Source: Myxococcales bacterium (lineage in GTDB: Bacteria; Myxococcota; UBA727; VGSZ01). Taken from it: a DNA stretch of 64,000 nucleotides. This document shows, one piece after another, positions 10,901 through 18,148 of this stretch (positions within the stretch are counted from its first letter, which is position 1; every line of letters starts with the position of its first letter). The notes beneath the pieces are model-generated. The model did not search any database, was not told where the DNA came from, and was given only the letters and a program-made list of their open reading frames with translations. The position numbers and the translations under genes were made by a program. Where the stretch lies: assembly GCA_023248635.1 (NCBI GenBank), contig JAHFED010000001.1, positions 186,001 to 250,000 on the forward strand. Direction: 5' to 3'.

Positions 10901-13900
10901 GGCGGCGCACGGCGTCGTCATCGGGATCTTCTTCGAGGTGATGAAGCAGGAGATCGAGACCCGCATCGGGCGTGTCGAGGTCGTCGACCAGGGTCGAGGC
11001 GAGCTGCACCACCAGCGCGCGGCGCGCCTGAACGTTGGGCTCCATCCCGTAGAGCGTTTGCAGCACGTGAGCGCGCAGCGCCGGGTTCGCCGTCGCGCCC
11101 GCGCGCTGCAACAAAGCCCGTCCAGCGGCCTGCCGATCAGCACCCGCTCGGGGGTCGTCGAGCACCGCCCGCACCCCGTCCCAGGCGAGAACGTTGTCGG
11201 CATCGTTGGCGACGGCGGCGTCGTAGGCGAGGAGGGCGTCGTGGGGACGCCCCAGGCGCACCCGCAGCACGTCTCCCAACTCGGCGCGGGCGGCGGAGCG
11301 CTCTTTGCCGGCCAGCTCACCCGCCAGCGACGCCAGAGTGACGGCAAGAGCTTCTGCATCGGCCGCCCCGGACGTCGAGGCCTCGACGATCTTGCGCAAG
11401 AGCGCTGCCAGCTCGCTCAGCACGTCGAAGCGCAATTCGCCGGCGACGGGTCGGGTGCCGGTCAGCGCGCGCTCGAGATGAGCGCGCGCCGCAGGCAGAC
11501 CCAGGCGCCGGCCGAGGACCAGTCCGAGACGGCCCGAGAGGAAAGCGACGTCGTCTTGGCGGGAGACGGCGAGACGCTGCTCGAGGGCGGCCCGCATCTC
11601 GGCCCAGCTCTCGCGCTGCTCGTAGAGGTCGGCGAGAGCGTCGAGGGACTCCAGGTTCGAAGGTTGGGCCTGCAGGATGGACCGGTGGGCAGCGATGGCC
11701 GCGACCTGATCCCCCAGCACCCCCTGCAGCAGGGCGGCACGACGACCCAAGATCGCCGACTTCTGCGGCCCCTCGGGCAGCTTGTTGGCCACCTGTCCCA
11801 TCACCTCGGCGAAGGGAGCATGGGCGCCGGTGTCTTCGGCCAGCCGTGCCAGCTCCGCCAGCGCCTCGTCGGACTGGGGCAGGTCGAGCAGCACCTCGCA
11901 GGCGGCGTCGAAGGCCTCGCGGGGGCTCTTGAGCCGGGTCTCCAACACCGAAGCCATGGCCCGGGACAGCAGGGCCCGACGCGCGGGCTGCTCCTCGACG
12001 GCGCGGCGGATCACGATCATGTCGACGTGGCGCCGCCAGCTCTCGACGGAGGCGTAGTAGGGCTGCAGAGCTTCGGCGATGGCTGTGACGGCGACGCCCC
12101 GGTCTTGCAGGCGCTCGAGGCTCTTCAACACCTCGATGCGCTGGGGATCGCCGGCGGCACCACCACCCTCGTGCAGCTTCAGATAGAGGGTCGCGGCGTC
12201 GCCAGCGCGATCGAGCCGGTCCTCGAAGAGACGGGCCAAGCGAACGCGGGCCGCCGCAGCCGCAACGGTGTCGCTGAGGTCGTCTTCGACGCGCGTGCGG
12301 CGCTCCAGGCAGACGGCCAGCTCGGCGAAGCGCTCCTGCTGTCGCAGCACGCCTTCGAGCTTGTCCAGAGCGATGCGGTTGCCGGCGTCGAGGTCGAGGG
12401 CGGCGTTCAAGCGGGCGACGGCGTCGTCGAAACGGCGCAGGCGCACTTGCACGTCGGCGAGGGCGATGAGGGTCTTGGCACGATCCGACGAATCGGTCTG
12501 CACGCGCAAACGCCCCTCGAGGATGGCGGCGTGCTCCTCCGGAGAAGCATCCTTGGCCAAGAGGGCGTCGACAAGAGCGCTGGCCCCGGCGTCGTTTGGA
12601 TCCTGCTCGAGCAGCTGATCGAGCAGGATCCGAGCGCGCTTGCGATCACCGGCAGCGAGGAAGGTCTCGGTGGCGCGCAGGCGGAGGCGGCGGGCCTCGT
12701 GTGGACTGGGCAGGCGGGCGGCCGCGTCGAGCAGCGTTTGCGCGAGGTCGGGACCACGGGCCAAGGCCTCGCCCAAGCGTCGCAGCTCGGCCTCAAGGGG
12801 AGCGCGCGGTTGCAGGACGAAGAGGCGACGACCGGCGCCAAAGGCCTTCTCGGGTTGGGCGAGGGGTCCGTTGTAGAGCGCCATCAAGCGCTCGAGCGTG
12901 GCGGCGGTGGCAGCGACGTCGACGACCGCGTTCTTTTTGTGGGGTCGCGCCAGCGCTTCGAGGGCGTCGGCCAGGCGCGCGGGATCGTCGAGGCGCTCGT
13001 AGAGATCGGCCAAATGCGAGAGCACGTCGTCGTCGGCGGCGTCGCCGAGGGATCGCAGTTGCTCGAGACGGGCGGCGGCCTTGTCGAGGGAGTGCAGCTC
13101 GAGCTCGTAGAGGCGTGCGAGCTGGCGCAGGGTCTGCTTCTTGGCCGAGCGATCGCCGGTCTCGCCGACGAAGGCCTCCATGACGATGGCGGCCTTGTCG
13201 TAGCGTCCGTGCTCGAGGTGCAGCTCGGTGAGCGCGTGGATGGCGGCGACGTTGCGCGCATCGAGACGGCGCACGCGATCGTAGGCGTCGGCGAGCTCGT
13301 CTGGCGAAGCGCCGCGCTCCGCGAGCAACACAGCCACGAACAACCAAAGGTCGACGGCGACGACGGGGTCACGGACGCCTTCGGCGAGCTTCTTCACGCG
13401 CTCGATGAGCTCGTTGAGGCGACCGGCATCGCGGTAGAGCTGCTCCAGAAACTTGATGGCCGGCCGGTAGCCCGGCGCCAGCAGCAGGCACTTCTCGATG
13501 TTCTGCTCGATCTGCGGATCCTTGGGCGCATAGGCCGCAAAGATCTGAGCGATGGCCAAATAGCGCCGGGCGGCATCGCGCTTGTCGCGGGCGTCGAGGG
13601 CAGCATCGCGCAAACGCCGGACGTGGTCCTTCCAGGCCTGGGGAAAGGCGTTGAGCTCTGCACGCAGCGTCTTGCCCCGCGGCAGATCGGCGAGGCACCC
13701 AGCCTTGTAGAGCGCGTCGGCGACGACGTCGTGAGATTGGGGCCGCACCAGCAAGGCCTCGGCGGCCTTCAGGTACAGATCGGCGAGCTCCTTTTGGCTG
13801 CTCGCGTCGAGAGTGCCCAGCTGGTCGGCGAGCACATCGAGCAGTTGTTTGGCCTGCTCCTCCCGGCCCAGCTCGAAGTAGACAGCGATGGCCTTCCGGG

Positions 13901-14423
13901 TCGCCGATGTGCGCGCGCGATCGGCGCGAAAGGCACCCTGGAAGTGAATCAGGGCCTGCTGCTGCTGGGAGAGGCTGCGCGCCAGATCACCCATGCGCTC
14001 GAGGGTGTGAGCCCGCAGGGGGGCGTCTTCGAGCAGCCGCACCAGGCGCTGCAACGTCGACAACGCCGCCTCGGTGTGGCCCGCGCTCTCGTGCAGCGCG
14101 GCGCGAGACACCAGGATGCGCCGATCCAGCTCGGGACCCTGCGCGCGCTCCTCCGCCCGGGTGAGCAAGCCCAACGCCGTCTCTTGTTCCCCGGCCACGG
14201 CAACCACCAGCAGACCGACCCGGTCGACCACGGCGGCGACGGCGGCGTCGGTCTTGGCGAGGGCCAGTGCGCTTCCGAGGGCAGCAGCAGCAGCCCGGCC
14301 ATCCTTGGCGTCGATGGCGGCATCGGCAGTGATCAACAAGGCAGCGACGCCGTCGTCGACGACGGCGTCCGACACGGCTGAGGGCACCGGAGCTGGCGCT
14401 GGCGAAACGCTCGTCGACGTCAT
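1908..14423 (-). CDS. giant tetratricopeptide-repeat protein (4171 aa)
   Basis: This is an unbroken 4171-residue protein made almost entirely of degenerate TPR-type helical pairs. Recurrent A..LY......P.....A...L..L patterns run from about residue 40 to 3800, such as ALKNYQRAYEIDSTYLPALE and AVKNLEKALELDPNHAPSLR near the C-terminal part. There is no signal peptide or membrane segment, so it is probably a cytoplasmic scaffold. The last ~330 residues differ: after DDAILAWQRLV the repeats stop, and a globular region (WDMLLAHPSARGPLAQLST, then FDKKKIWERKDLDAPVP) closes the protein. The start is ATG at 14421-14423, 10 bp after the stop of the barrel-protein gene upstream, so the two are likely co-transcribed. 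Its length is far above ordinary TPR proteins, though such giants are known from myxobacteria. The antisense strand is also largely free of stops, which is a by-product of codon bias. The partner proteins and function are unknown. Confidence 0.85.
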   Translation of the reverse strand: MTSTSVSPAPAPVPSAVSDAVVDDGVAALLITADAAIDAKDGRAAAAALGSALALAKTDAAVAAVVDRVGLLVVAVAGEQETALGLLTRAEERAQGPELDRRILVSRAALHESAGHTEAALSTLQRLVRLLEDAPLRAHTLERMGDLARSLSQQQQALIHFQGAFRADRARTSATRKAIAVYFELGREEQAKQLLDVLADQLGTLDASSQKELADLYLKAAEALLVRPQSHDVVADALYKAGCLADLPRGKTLRAELNAFPQAWKDHVRRLRDAALDARDKRDAARRYLAIAQIFAAYAPKDPQIEQNIEKCLLLAPGYRPAIKFLEQLYRDAGRLNELIERVKKLAEGVRDPVVAVDLWLFVAVLLAERGASPDELADAYDRVRRLDARNVAAIHALTELHLEHGRYDKAAIVMEAFVGETGDRSAKKQTLRQLARLYELELHSLDKAAARLEQLRSLGDAADDDVLSHLADLYERLDDPARLADALEALARPHKKNAVVDVAATAATLERLMALYNGPLAQPEKAFGAGRRLFVLQPRAPLEAELRRLGEALARGPDLAQTLLDAAARLPSPHEARRLRLRATETFLAAGDRKRARILLDQLLEQDPNDAGASALVDALLAKDASPEEHAAILEGRLRVQTDSSDRAKTLIALADVQVRLRRFDDAVARLNAALDLDAGNRIALDKLEGVLRQQERFAELAVCLERRTRVEDDLSDTVAAAAARVRLARLFEDRLDRAGDAATLYLKLHEGGGAAGDPQRIEVLKSLERLQDRGVAVTAIAEALQPYYASVESWRRHVDMIVIRRAVEEQPARRALLSRAMASVLETRLKSPREAFDAACEVLLDLPQSDEALAELARLAEDTGAHAPFAEVMGQVANKLPEGPQKSAILGRRAALLQGVLGDQVAAIAAHRSILQAQPSNLESLDALADLYEQRESWAEMRAALEQRLAVSRQDDVAFLSGRLGLVLGRRLGLPAARAHLERALTGTRPVAGELRFDVLSELAALLRKIVEASTSGAADAEALAVTLASLAGELAGKERSAARAELGDVLRVRLGRPHDALLAYDAAVANDADNVLAWDGVRAVLDDPRAGADRQAAGRALLQRAGATANPALRAHVLQTLYGMEPNVQARRALVVQLASTLVDDLDTPDAGLDLLLHHLEEDPDDDAVRRQAEAVAAALARFDDLFALYRRMRVSPDRATVTLYSDRLAELSADRGDLDGAIEALGFLASVEPDNSGLWTRIAALAERKNDAVAVADALTQLTRLASGAAKVARLVELADYCFDSLEDDQRGLQSLREAHAVDVDNDGVLARLEGRLRIAVEGAELAAVLWKRAALQTQAASKAALLFDHAALLHRLGDASTAVASLLLSLRAERDGQSTLKVTELLQKIAVREDDAGLAALDAIIEHHRAQQAWQPLVESLEIAAQKRAGGEERARLFDEISDMNERALRVPQLAFMATCRALRDVPTEARLLRCRALAEVTGGWSDLLEVCEDVAEAFSKHKAIALVFLREAAALAHRLDDRAAAIQIAEAILRHDAGNAEALGALEHIHRQQSDQARLVEVLQRRVALATDDAARRHGLMEMAGLLALVDDAGCERALGAVVRINGSDSEALKMLDELYERTGNSAAHVAVLERRAAIDTDVVARSALRVRLGLLRLRRRGDPAGAFDDLTTAARETPGSKDVRAGVEVLLEHARSRGAPPVAAVAALQESVIRAQGDFGALPPVLELRLLGEPDHSARAALLGEIARVQEHLTQPSLAFMAICRAVKELPEDGIVRAEAERLARATDNMEALALVYEDILDAVKDPLVRVLLHKRIATLAETESGDAGVARERLIAAVQAGANDVDTLRELVRLTRDGVASRTAQPQELSGVLLRLAEAAVLEVNTEAAKEAYAELADVDENTGNLDGAVRASRELLSIDVRDRSVRSTLERLLARAERWEDLVDLLRDGANLAPTPEEKAGVLSRLVHTQLEKLRDFPSALGTLQALAEALPTSETILALGARALLLLAGDGRPEVRAWRAELALLMEPRYESQGSWAELAPVLRLRLDVESRPPERKRLWLRVIDIEERLLNKPELAMLSLSRALTEDPADGSLRERAERLSVRLHDLESLLGMYEDLIVRLGLKDPLRVLYATRAAELYEGGIGDPSRAAELYELCWLAVVAQDLPAADRLKLLERVERLYRTVGDPPKLASTLKRRAELLEPALARQQLFEAATIEIQGLQDYGAAIVTLKRLLEVSPGDIAALRALGEVCERQQRWPDLAEALERELVALGNSDLPRSFQARFKLGLVLDTQLGLADEALVQFQAILDVKPDHKDTRAYLETRMTMRETGRFDGASFLQQSYEKTGDWQKAVDVLQGQVPDLEKRGDKREIRLHLTRIADLQEQKLGQPGLTFVTLCRALKHDPGEHSLRERLKKVALESGVVDDLCEVLEDEALAAEVSGRASLAAELREDAAGLYADAMGDLARSVAAYEQILEKNPGRLIPLEALSALYPKVGRHADLEKALRRRLMFKDDPQERVPLLVSLATVVAEKLQRPDDAIPLLEEVRKIDGQNRPARALLIELFDGQGSHGPLRALLEEEIEACRADGDSEGVVTARYRLALLLANQLDDVAAAIPLWEEVRAAAEHKTSSDGSFTTLERLYGRAAKYPELRALYEEALRVERDPALLASLTGKIGVVLSVHLGGKEEAVTRHLKVLDMDPQNQQSLDALRQLYFDLGRYDELVALLRRIMRTTGDARRLKDLRFQLAEVLGARLNKRAEAVETGRRILDIEPHSAAELDRLCGVFRACEAWEELADALERHAALLEGTTRVALLIEIADVFEQNLQRGRLASSAYEKILIADGKHNRAYLRLCEIYADNADWSRLVSLKEERVKRASTAAERIALLREIGAIYDEKLGQKSMAFLCACRAFREDYDDGDLAAWMDKLALETDSVDELVTLYDDALGSVTNEGRILATHLRMAELAWKHLGSPADAELHFKRVLEYDARNERALEGLVGLFESLSRWKDVVSVYERRVEQSLDVAGRVEWLRKIAKVLDVKARDVDGAISAYRRITEVDGQNALALKELAELLEREMRWPGLVATLKRSEELAPTLEDRLALRYRAAGLWETQLENPDQAIATYKAILDDDGGHTLALKALERLFTSLNRPEELLKVFERMVQLAPSAEEAVRLLGKIAATWEESFEDLRAAVSAWERALQVDAQNIAAVKNLERLLRTLGEWELLVQAYELHISLTRDSKEIVQLYLLVGEIHSKELGRTDRAEAVYNAALEFDAGSQDAIHALGSLYEKSGNWFNALEKLQQEAQLKGASSEAVEIYYRIGKINEDMLLDHGNAANAYRAALQIEPSHLPSIQALKTIAAGRADHPEQLKWLRTEAQYTRDDVAKTAVHTTTGLFLQESFADLEGASDEFEKALTLTYDHLPAARPLADICFRDENWQRAEQLLDIIVERLDPNTEAADLCRQHYRLGYVCEKLQKDQKALKNYQRAYEIDSTYLPALEGLGASLSRSGRWDDASKIYQAILIHHRDGLTDAEIVDYYQQLADLNHKLLQSDRAVKNLEKALELDPNHAPSLRLLATVYEGESRFEDAYEAMIRLVPQISGEERVQLLVEIGRLAKSELDDPYRGIDAYEDANRQRPGDRDILQALLQLYRQTRQGPRAVEILEELVRVEQDEKARVRLNQTLGEVWRDELKNDSRAVQYFNAALDLDPTFVKAFESIEQLLSSASNWAGLEENYIAMLKRLPQSDTKGIKGVLWKNIGDLYRYKLKNLEGATQAYKVLAKMSPDDVDVLDVLADLLSKNPAAVDDAILAWQRLVQLQGFSGTPGPGDKSTRPLHELVRLYLGKKLADRAYLATSVLKAVNDLAPQEQQLFAAYQKQAPPQAKRAMTDKLWDMLLAHPSARGPLAQLSTILWRTAGSALARTPKDYGFDKKKIWERKDLDAPVPMYFVTQLKYVRGVLNVGAFELWEKQDGAESLAPLSLETPTLAIGKANPILRETNARGLWFQIGRQVTSLRPAFMLPRTLGAQRFNVLIDVVIKLVEPRYPVKGDPKDVADVEKALLKIAAPLANAVKPVVAELLKSRQQVSTKLFLEGMEHTALRTGYLLTGDLDLALAVAKQPDAGAIPLPFQQKTRELLLFAASEEHFELRQRLGTAIGG

Positions 14424-14433
14424 GCTGGTGGCC

Positions 14434-15093
14434 TCAGAACGTGTACTTGAGCGTTGGGTAGACGTGGATGCCGAAGGCGGTGGGGCCGATCAGTGCCTGG
14501 AAATCAGCTTCGACGCCGACGGAGACGTGCCTGAGCTTCGTGTAGTACTCGAAGCCGAGGGAGCCATCGGTGTGGATGGATCCCACCGCACCCGTCAGCT
14601 CCGAGGGAAACCAGAGCGCGTACCCAGCACCGACCCGCGCGAACACGAAGAGGCGCTCGGTGGTCACGAACGCAAAGCGCAGACCCAATCCCGGAGCGAT
14701 GTGGGCGACGTCGCCGGTGGTCTTGCCTGCCCGAACCTGGTCGAGATCGATGACCCCAGTGCTGAAGCTCCCCAGCACGAAGGCGTCGACGCTCAGGTTG
14801 TTCAAGATGTCGTAGCCGACGCGCACCCCGAGCCGGGTCCCCGGCGTCGTCGCCGTCGGATTGAGGTTGAGCATCCCAGCGCCGTCGAGCGGCAAGTAGT
14901 AGTTGGGACCGTAGTCGACGGAGACGAAGAGGCCCCGTTCGACCTCGTCGATCTCGACCACGCGGGTGTCGCCTTTGACCTCTTCCCCCTCACGAGGAGC
15001 ATCAGCGTTGCTGGAAATGCCCTGAGCGCGAGACGAACCCGCCAAGAGCACACCGCACACAAGGAAGACCGCAGACGTCGGCCGAAGCGACAT
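14434..15093 (-). CDS. outer-membrane beta-barrel-like protein
   Basis: This is a predicted secreted protein of 219 residues. The chosen start (ATG at 15091-15093) gives a clean signal peptide, MSLRPTSAVFLVCGVLLAG, with cleavage after SSRAQG; the longer ORF start at 15162 would bury it. The mature part alternates hydrophobic and polar residues and ends in an aromatic C-terminus (VYPTLKYTF), typical of outer-membrane barrels. Phrases such as GARVGAGYALWFPSEL-like and GFEYYTKLRHVSVGVEADFQ fit strands of a porin-like or OmpA-like barrel. It lies 10 bp upstream of the giant TPR gene and probably shares its mRNA. The specific substrate or partner cannot be named. Confidence 0.7.
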   Translation of the reverse strand: MSLRPTSAVFLVCGVLLAGSSRAQGISSNADAPREGEEVKGDTRVVEIDEVERGLFVSVDYGPNYYLPLDGAGMLNLNPTATTPGTRLGVRVGYDILNNLSVDAFVLGSFSTGVIDLDQVRAGKTTGDVAHIAPGLGLRFAFVTTERLFVFARVGAGYALWFPSELTGAVGSIHTDGSLGFEYYTKLRHVSVGVEADFQALIGPTAFGIHVYPTLKYTF

Positions 15094-15159
15094 AGGAGGG
15101 CGATACCACCCTTCGTCGTCACGCAGCAAAGCGCGCGCCGCGAGGGTCCGGCCAGCCGC

Positions 15160-15191
15160 CAAAATGGAAAGGGCTGGTTGCCCAGCCCTTT
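15160..15191 (-). terminator. rho-independent terminator after the FecR operon
   Basis: A perfect 10-bp stem, AAAGGGCTGG paired with CCAGCCCTTT (15168-15177 and 15182-15191), closes a 4-nt loop that reads GCAA on the minus strand, a GNRA tetraloop. On that strand the stem is followed by CCATTTT, a short and interrupted T-tract. It lies 49 bp past the FecR stop and before the start of the barrel gene, so it would separate the two minus-strand units. Confidence 0.7.
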
Positions 15192-15239
15192 CTCATTCTG
15201 CTTTTCGGGAGCGGTCCATCCTGGTGGACATCGCCAACC

Positions 15240-16028
15240 TCAATCGGACTTTTCGCTGTCTTTGCCCGAGTCGCGGGCGTTGTTCCAACGAACCCACTCC
15301 GGCTCGTCCTTGGTGTCTTCTTCCGTGGTGAAGGTCGTCGGCACGGCAGCCGAAGCGCCTTCTTTGCCGATGCGAACCTGCATCATCTGTCCGAGCAGGT
15401 GCTCGAACTGTTTGACATCGACCTCGTGCATGGGGGGCGCGATCTCTTTGCGGTTGCACTTGATCGGGTTGGCCTTGCACTCGGCGTCGTCGCCCTTGAG
15501 GAAGGCCGGAGCGCCGCCGACGGCGACGGAGCCGTTGTAGACCTTCACCACCGTGGCCTCGTCCTTGTCGACGTTCACGCGGAACACGGTGCCGCGCACG
15601 CCTGCGACGGCGTTTTGCGTCTTCACCTTGAACTGCGCGTCCTTGCCGACCAGGGTCGCGACCTTGGCCCAGGCCGAACCGCCCACGAGCTCGGCTTCGA
15701 CCTTGACCTGCTTGCTCTTGCCGTCGAAGGCGGCGCCGTCGAGCTTGAGCTCCGACGACGGCCCAATGCGGACCACGGAGCCGTCGGGGAAGGTCAGCTC
15801 TGCGCGAGCGCCTTCGCCCGTCTTGACGCTGTCGCCAGCGGCCAACTGCTGGCCGCGCTTCACTTTGGCCAAGGCCCCCGCGGGCCCGGCGGTGACGTCA
15901 CCCTTGACGAACGACGCCTTGGGCGCCGCCGTCGCGGGAGCTGCCTCCGTCGTCGTCGCCGCAAAAGCGACGGCGGCGGCGCCAGCGAGGACGAATCCGG
16001 CAATGAGGTTCTGGTTCTTCTGTTTCAT
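15240..16028 (-). CDS. FecR-domain periplasmic protein
   Basis: This is a 262-residue exported protein with a FecR domain. The start at 16028 is supported by AAGGAG six bases upstream and by the signal peptide MKQKNQNLIAGFVLAGAAA. FecR features are clear: KVKRGQQLAAGDSVKTGEGA, ELTFPDGSVVRIGPSSELKL, and later FKVKTQNAVAGVRGTVF. FecR domains outside iron-siderophore sensing often occur in periplasmic or surface proteins of unknown role, and no sigma factor or TonB receptor gene is nearby here, so a classical Fec signalling role is unlikely. The gene is the last of a three-gene operon, 46 bp after the FlgT_N-like gene. The C-terminal ~40 residues are charged and low in complexity. Confidence 0.85.
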   Translation of the reverse strand: MKQKNQNLIAGFVLAGAAAVAFAATTTEAAPATAAPKASFVKGDVTAGPAGALAKVKRGQQLAAGDSVKTGEGARAELTFPDGSVVRIGPSSELKLDGAAFDGKSKQVKVEAELVGGSAWAKVATLVGKDAQFKVKTQNAVAGVRGTVFRVNVDKDEATVVKVYNGSVAVGGAPAFLKGDDAECKANPIKCNRKEIAPPMHEVDVKQFEHLLGQMMQVRIGKEGASAAVPTTFTTEEDTKDEPEWVRWNNARDSGKDSEKSD

Positions 16029-16074
16029 GAAGTTCTCCTTCAAGGGTTCTGAACGAACGGGCGCCACGACGGCG

Positions 16075-17220
16075 TCAGTTCAATTTCAGAATCACCTTGC
16101 CCCTGGTCACCTCGACGACCTCGACGGTGAACTTCCCGGCCTTCTTGCCTTCGATGGTAGCCGCGAAGGATTCCGCGCCGCCGTCGACTTCGACGTCGTA
16201 AGAGGCGGAGCCTCCCTGAACCTTGCGCTGCTCGGCCTTGCCGTCTTTGAAGGACTTCTCGACGAGCTCCTTGAAGGCCTTGGCGGCGGCGTAGTTGGCG
16301 ACGTTGCGCACTTGCACGCTGACCTTGGAGGTGTTGACGAGGTCGCTGGTCCAGCGCTGGGACACCTTCTTGAGGAGGTCGTCCATGATGGCGCCGGTGA
16401 GGTTCTTCTTCACCTTGGAGTCGTTGGCTTCGAGGGCCTTCTCGGCGGAGATGCCCATGACCTGGAGCTGCTTGAGGGCAACGGCTTCGATGACGTTCGT
16501 CGACGTGTTGATCATCTTCAAGCTGGCGGACATCGAATAGCTGTTCATCTTGTCGCCGAGGACGGAGTCACCGACCTTGGCAGCCTTCAAGAACTTGCCC
16601 GAGCCGAGCACCACGTACTGGGCGTCGGTGTTCTTGACGATTTCGTCGATGGTCGCTTGGGGCAAGTCGCCCGTCGCCGACACCTCCGTCACCTTCACCC
16701 CGGATTCGACGATGGTGAAGCAGGACTCAACGAAGGCGTTGGTGAAGATGGCCTCGACCAGGCCTCGCTCGGTCGACCACTTGGTCTCGTCGCCGAACTT
16801 CTCGACGAAGACCAGCGAGACCTTGGGATCGTGGTTGGCCTTGAGGACGGTGCAGATGCCTTCCGAGACCGCTTCAGGCGAGACCTTCGCCGTCAACGTG
16901 ATCTTCTTGGTGCTGCCGGTGGCGCCGTCGGTGAGGGGGCCCCACACCTCGTCGGTGATGACGCCCTTGGCCGAGGTCGCGATCTCGTCGGCGATCAGGG
17001 CGTAGTTGCGCATGATCGAGTTGGACTCGACCAGCACACCCGCGCCCTGCTCGATGGCATTGCGGCGGGCGGCGCGCTTGGCGTCTTTCTCGGCGGTGGC
17101 GACGTCGCCGTCTTTGATGGCGGCCTCGCCCGTGACGTTCACAGTCTTGACATCGGCGTATGCCGTGCCCGCGCTCAGCGCCGCGACCACGATCCATGTT
17201 GCAGTGTGTTTGGGATTCAT
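16075..17220 (-). CDS. FlgT_N-like / CsgG-like periplasmic protein
   Basis: This is a 381-residue exported protein. The start at 17220 has AGGAG about eight bases upstream and gives the signal peptide MNPKHTATWIVVAALSAGTAYA. The N-terminal half resembles the FlgT N-terminal domain: VTGEAAIKDGDVATAEKDAK then RRNAIEQGAGVLVES, the usual 'ArxxAixxAxxqa' helix. The middle (VSLVFVEKFGDE, then GLVEAIFTNAFVESCFTIVE) looks like the CsgG/FlgT-type alpha-beta domain found in outer-membrane assembly proteins. No flagellar genes occur in the window, so a flagellar role is not implied. It sits 37 bp after the LPP20-like gene, which has a related N-terminal helix pattern, and the two may act together in the envelope. 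The domain identification is by pattern and moderately sure. Confidence 0.65.
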   Translation of the reverse strand: MNPKHTATWIVVAALSAGTAYADVKTVNVTGEAAIKDGDVATAEKDAKRAARRNAIEQGAGVLVESNSIMRNYALIADEIATSAKGVITDEVWGPLTDGATGSTKKITLTAKVSPEAVSEGICTVLKANHDPKVSLVFVEKFGDETKWSTERGLVEAIFTNAFVESCFTIVESGVKVTEVSATGDLPQATIDEIVKNTDAQYVVLGSGKFLKAAKVGDSVLGDKMNSYSMSASLKMINTSTNVIEAVALKQLQVMGISAEKALEANDSKVKKNLTGAIMDDLLKKVSQRWTSDLVNTSKVSVQVRNVANYAAAKAFKELVEKSFKDGKAEQRKVQGGSASYDVEVDGGAESFAATIEGKKAGKFTVEVVEVTRGKVILKLN

Positions 17221-17257
17221 TTGATTTGGCTCCTGGTGGGTGATCGTGAGCGGCGGC

Positions 17258-18100
17258 TCAGTCGACGAGAATGACAACCTTGCCGTCGGCAAGGAAGGAG
17301 AGGTTGGTGTTGGGATCCCGGAGTTTGTCGGCGTCGCCGTTGGCGATCACGATGTCCGTCTTCGACTTCTCGGCCAGGCGCAGGGCCTTCATGACCATGG
17401 GCTTGGCGCCGGTGCGCTCCTTGGCCTGGTCGTCGGTCTTGGCGTAGCTGGCGATGCCGCCCTGCTGCAGACCCTTCTCGGTGACGATTTCGGCGCCGTA
17501 GACCTCTTTGCCGCTCTCGTCGACCACGCGGGGGGACATCGAGGGCGTGAGGCCGAGGCCGCGGGCGTTGACGACGAGACCGGTGAAGGACTCGGGACCC
17601 TCGGTGTTCACCTTGCGGGGCGACTTGCCGCTGGCCTTGGGCTTCTCGACGAGGGCGTTGGTGAGGTTCTCATCGATCGGCATCGCAACGATGACGTCGA
17701 CGGAGCCGTCGGAGTAGTACTTGGTGTCGACGACTTTGAAGCCCTGGGCCATGCCCGTGATGCGGCTCTTCACTTCGCCGTTGGACATGATGTCGCCGGC
17801 GTTGCGACCGCCGGTGATCTGAATGCCCTGGATGGTTTCGAGGATGTTGCGCAGGGCATCGAGCTTGGCGGCGCGTTCCGCCATCAAGCGCGACTGCGCG
17901 ACGTTGTCTTTCATGGTGGCTGCACCGGATCCGGTGGCAGTCACGGTTTTTTTGGACCAGTTGATTTCGCCGTGGGCCAGCTTCTGAACGACGCCGTCGT
18001 CGGCCGAGGCCGGGTCCTTTTGGGCATTCGCATTCGCCGCGAGGACCATCAGGCTGGTCACGCCGATCAACTGGGCTGCTTTCATCATCCGCTTGAGCAT
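17258..18100 (-). CDS. LPP20-family-like exported protein
   Basis: This is a 280-residue exported protein and the first gene of the LPP20/FlgT/FecR operon. The start at 18100 has GGAGGAGA six bases upstream and gives the signal peptide MLKRMMKAAQLIGVTSLMVL; there is no lipobox cysteine. It contains VTATGSGAATM then AQSRLMAERAAKLDALRNIL, the 'G.g.a......A...A...A...A...L' pattern of LPP20-type proteins, followed by ETIQGIQITG. The second part (TGLVVNARGLGLTPSMSPRV, then VYGAEIV) matches the conserved C-terminal segment often found with this family. The biochemical role is unknown. Confidence 0.65.
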   Translation of the reverse strand: MLKRMMKAAQLIGVTSLMVLAANANAQKDPASADDGVVQKLAHGEINWSKKTVTATGSGAATMKDNVAQSRLMAERAAKLDALRNILETIQGIQITGGRNAGDIMSNGEVKSRITGMAQGFKVVDTKYYSDGSVDVIVAMPIDENLTNALVEKPKASGKSPRKVNTEGPESFTGLVVNARGLGLTPSMSPRVVDESGKEVYGAEIVTEKGLQQGGIASYAKTDDQAKERTGAKPMVMKALRLAEKSKTDIVIANGDADKLRDPNTNLSFLADGKVVILVD

Positions 18101-18126
18101 CGCTCTCTCCTCCACTCGGGTCGTTT

Positions 18127-18148
18127 TCAAGACGCGCCAGCGTCTTGA
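18127..18148. promoter_or_regulatory. 9-bp inverted repeat in operon leader
   Basis: TCAAGACGC (18127-18135) and GCGTCTTGA (18140-18148) form a perfect inverted repeat around GCCA. It lies 27-48 bases upstream of the start codon of the LPP20-like gene, where an operator or a 5'-leader hairpin would act. No T-tract follows on the minus strand, so it is not a terminator for an upstream gene. No regulator was recognised. Confidence 0.45.

Noticed and set aside
10899-14381. 1160-codon plus-strand ORF opposite the TPR gene
   Set aside because: Same reason as above: antisense shadow of the TPR gene without a ribosome-binding site.
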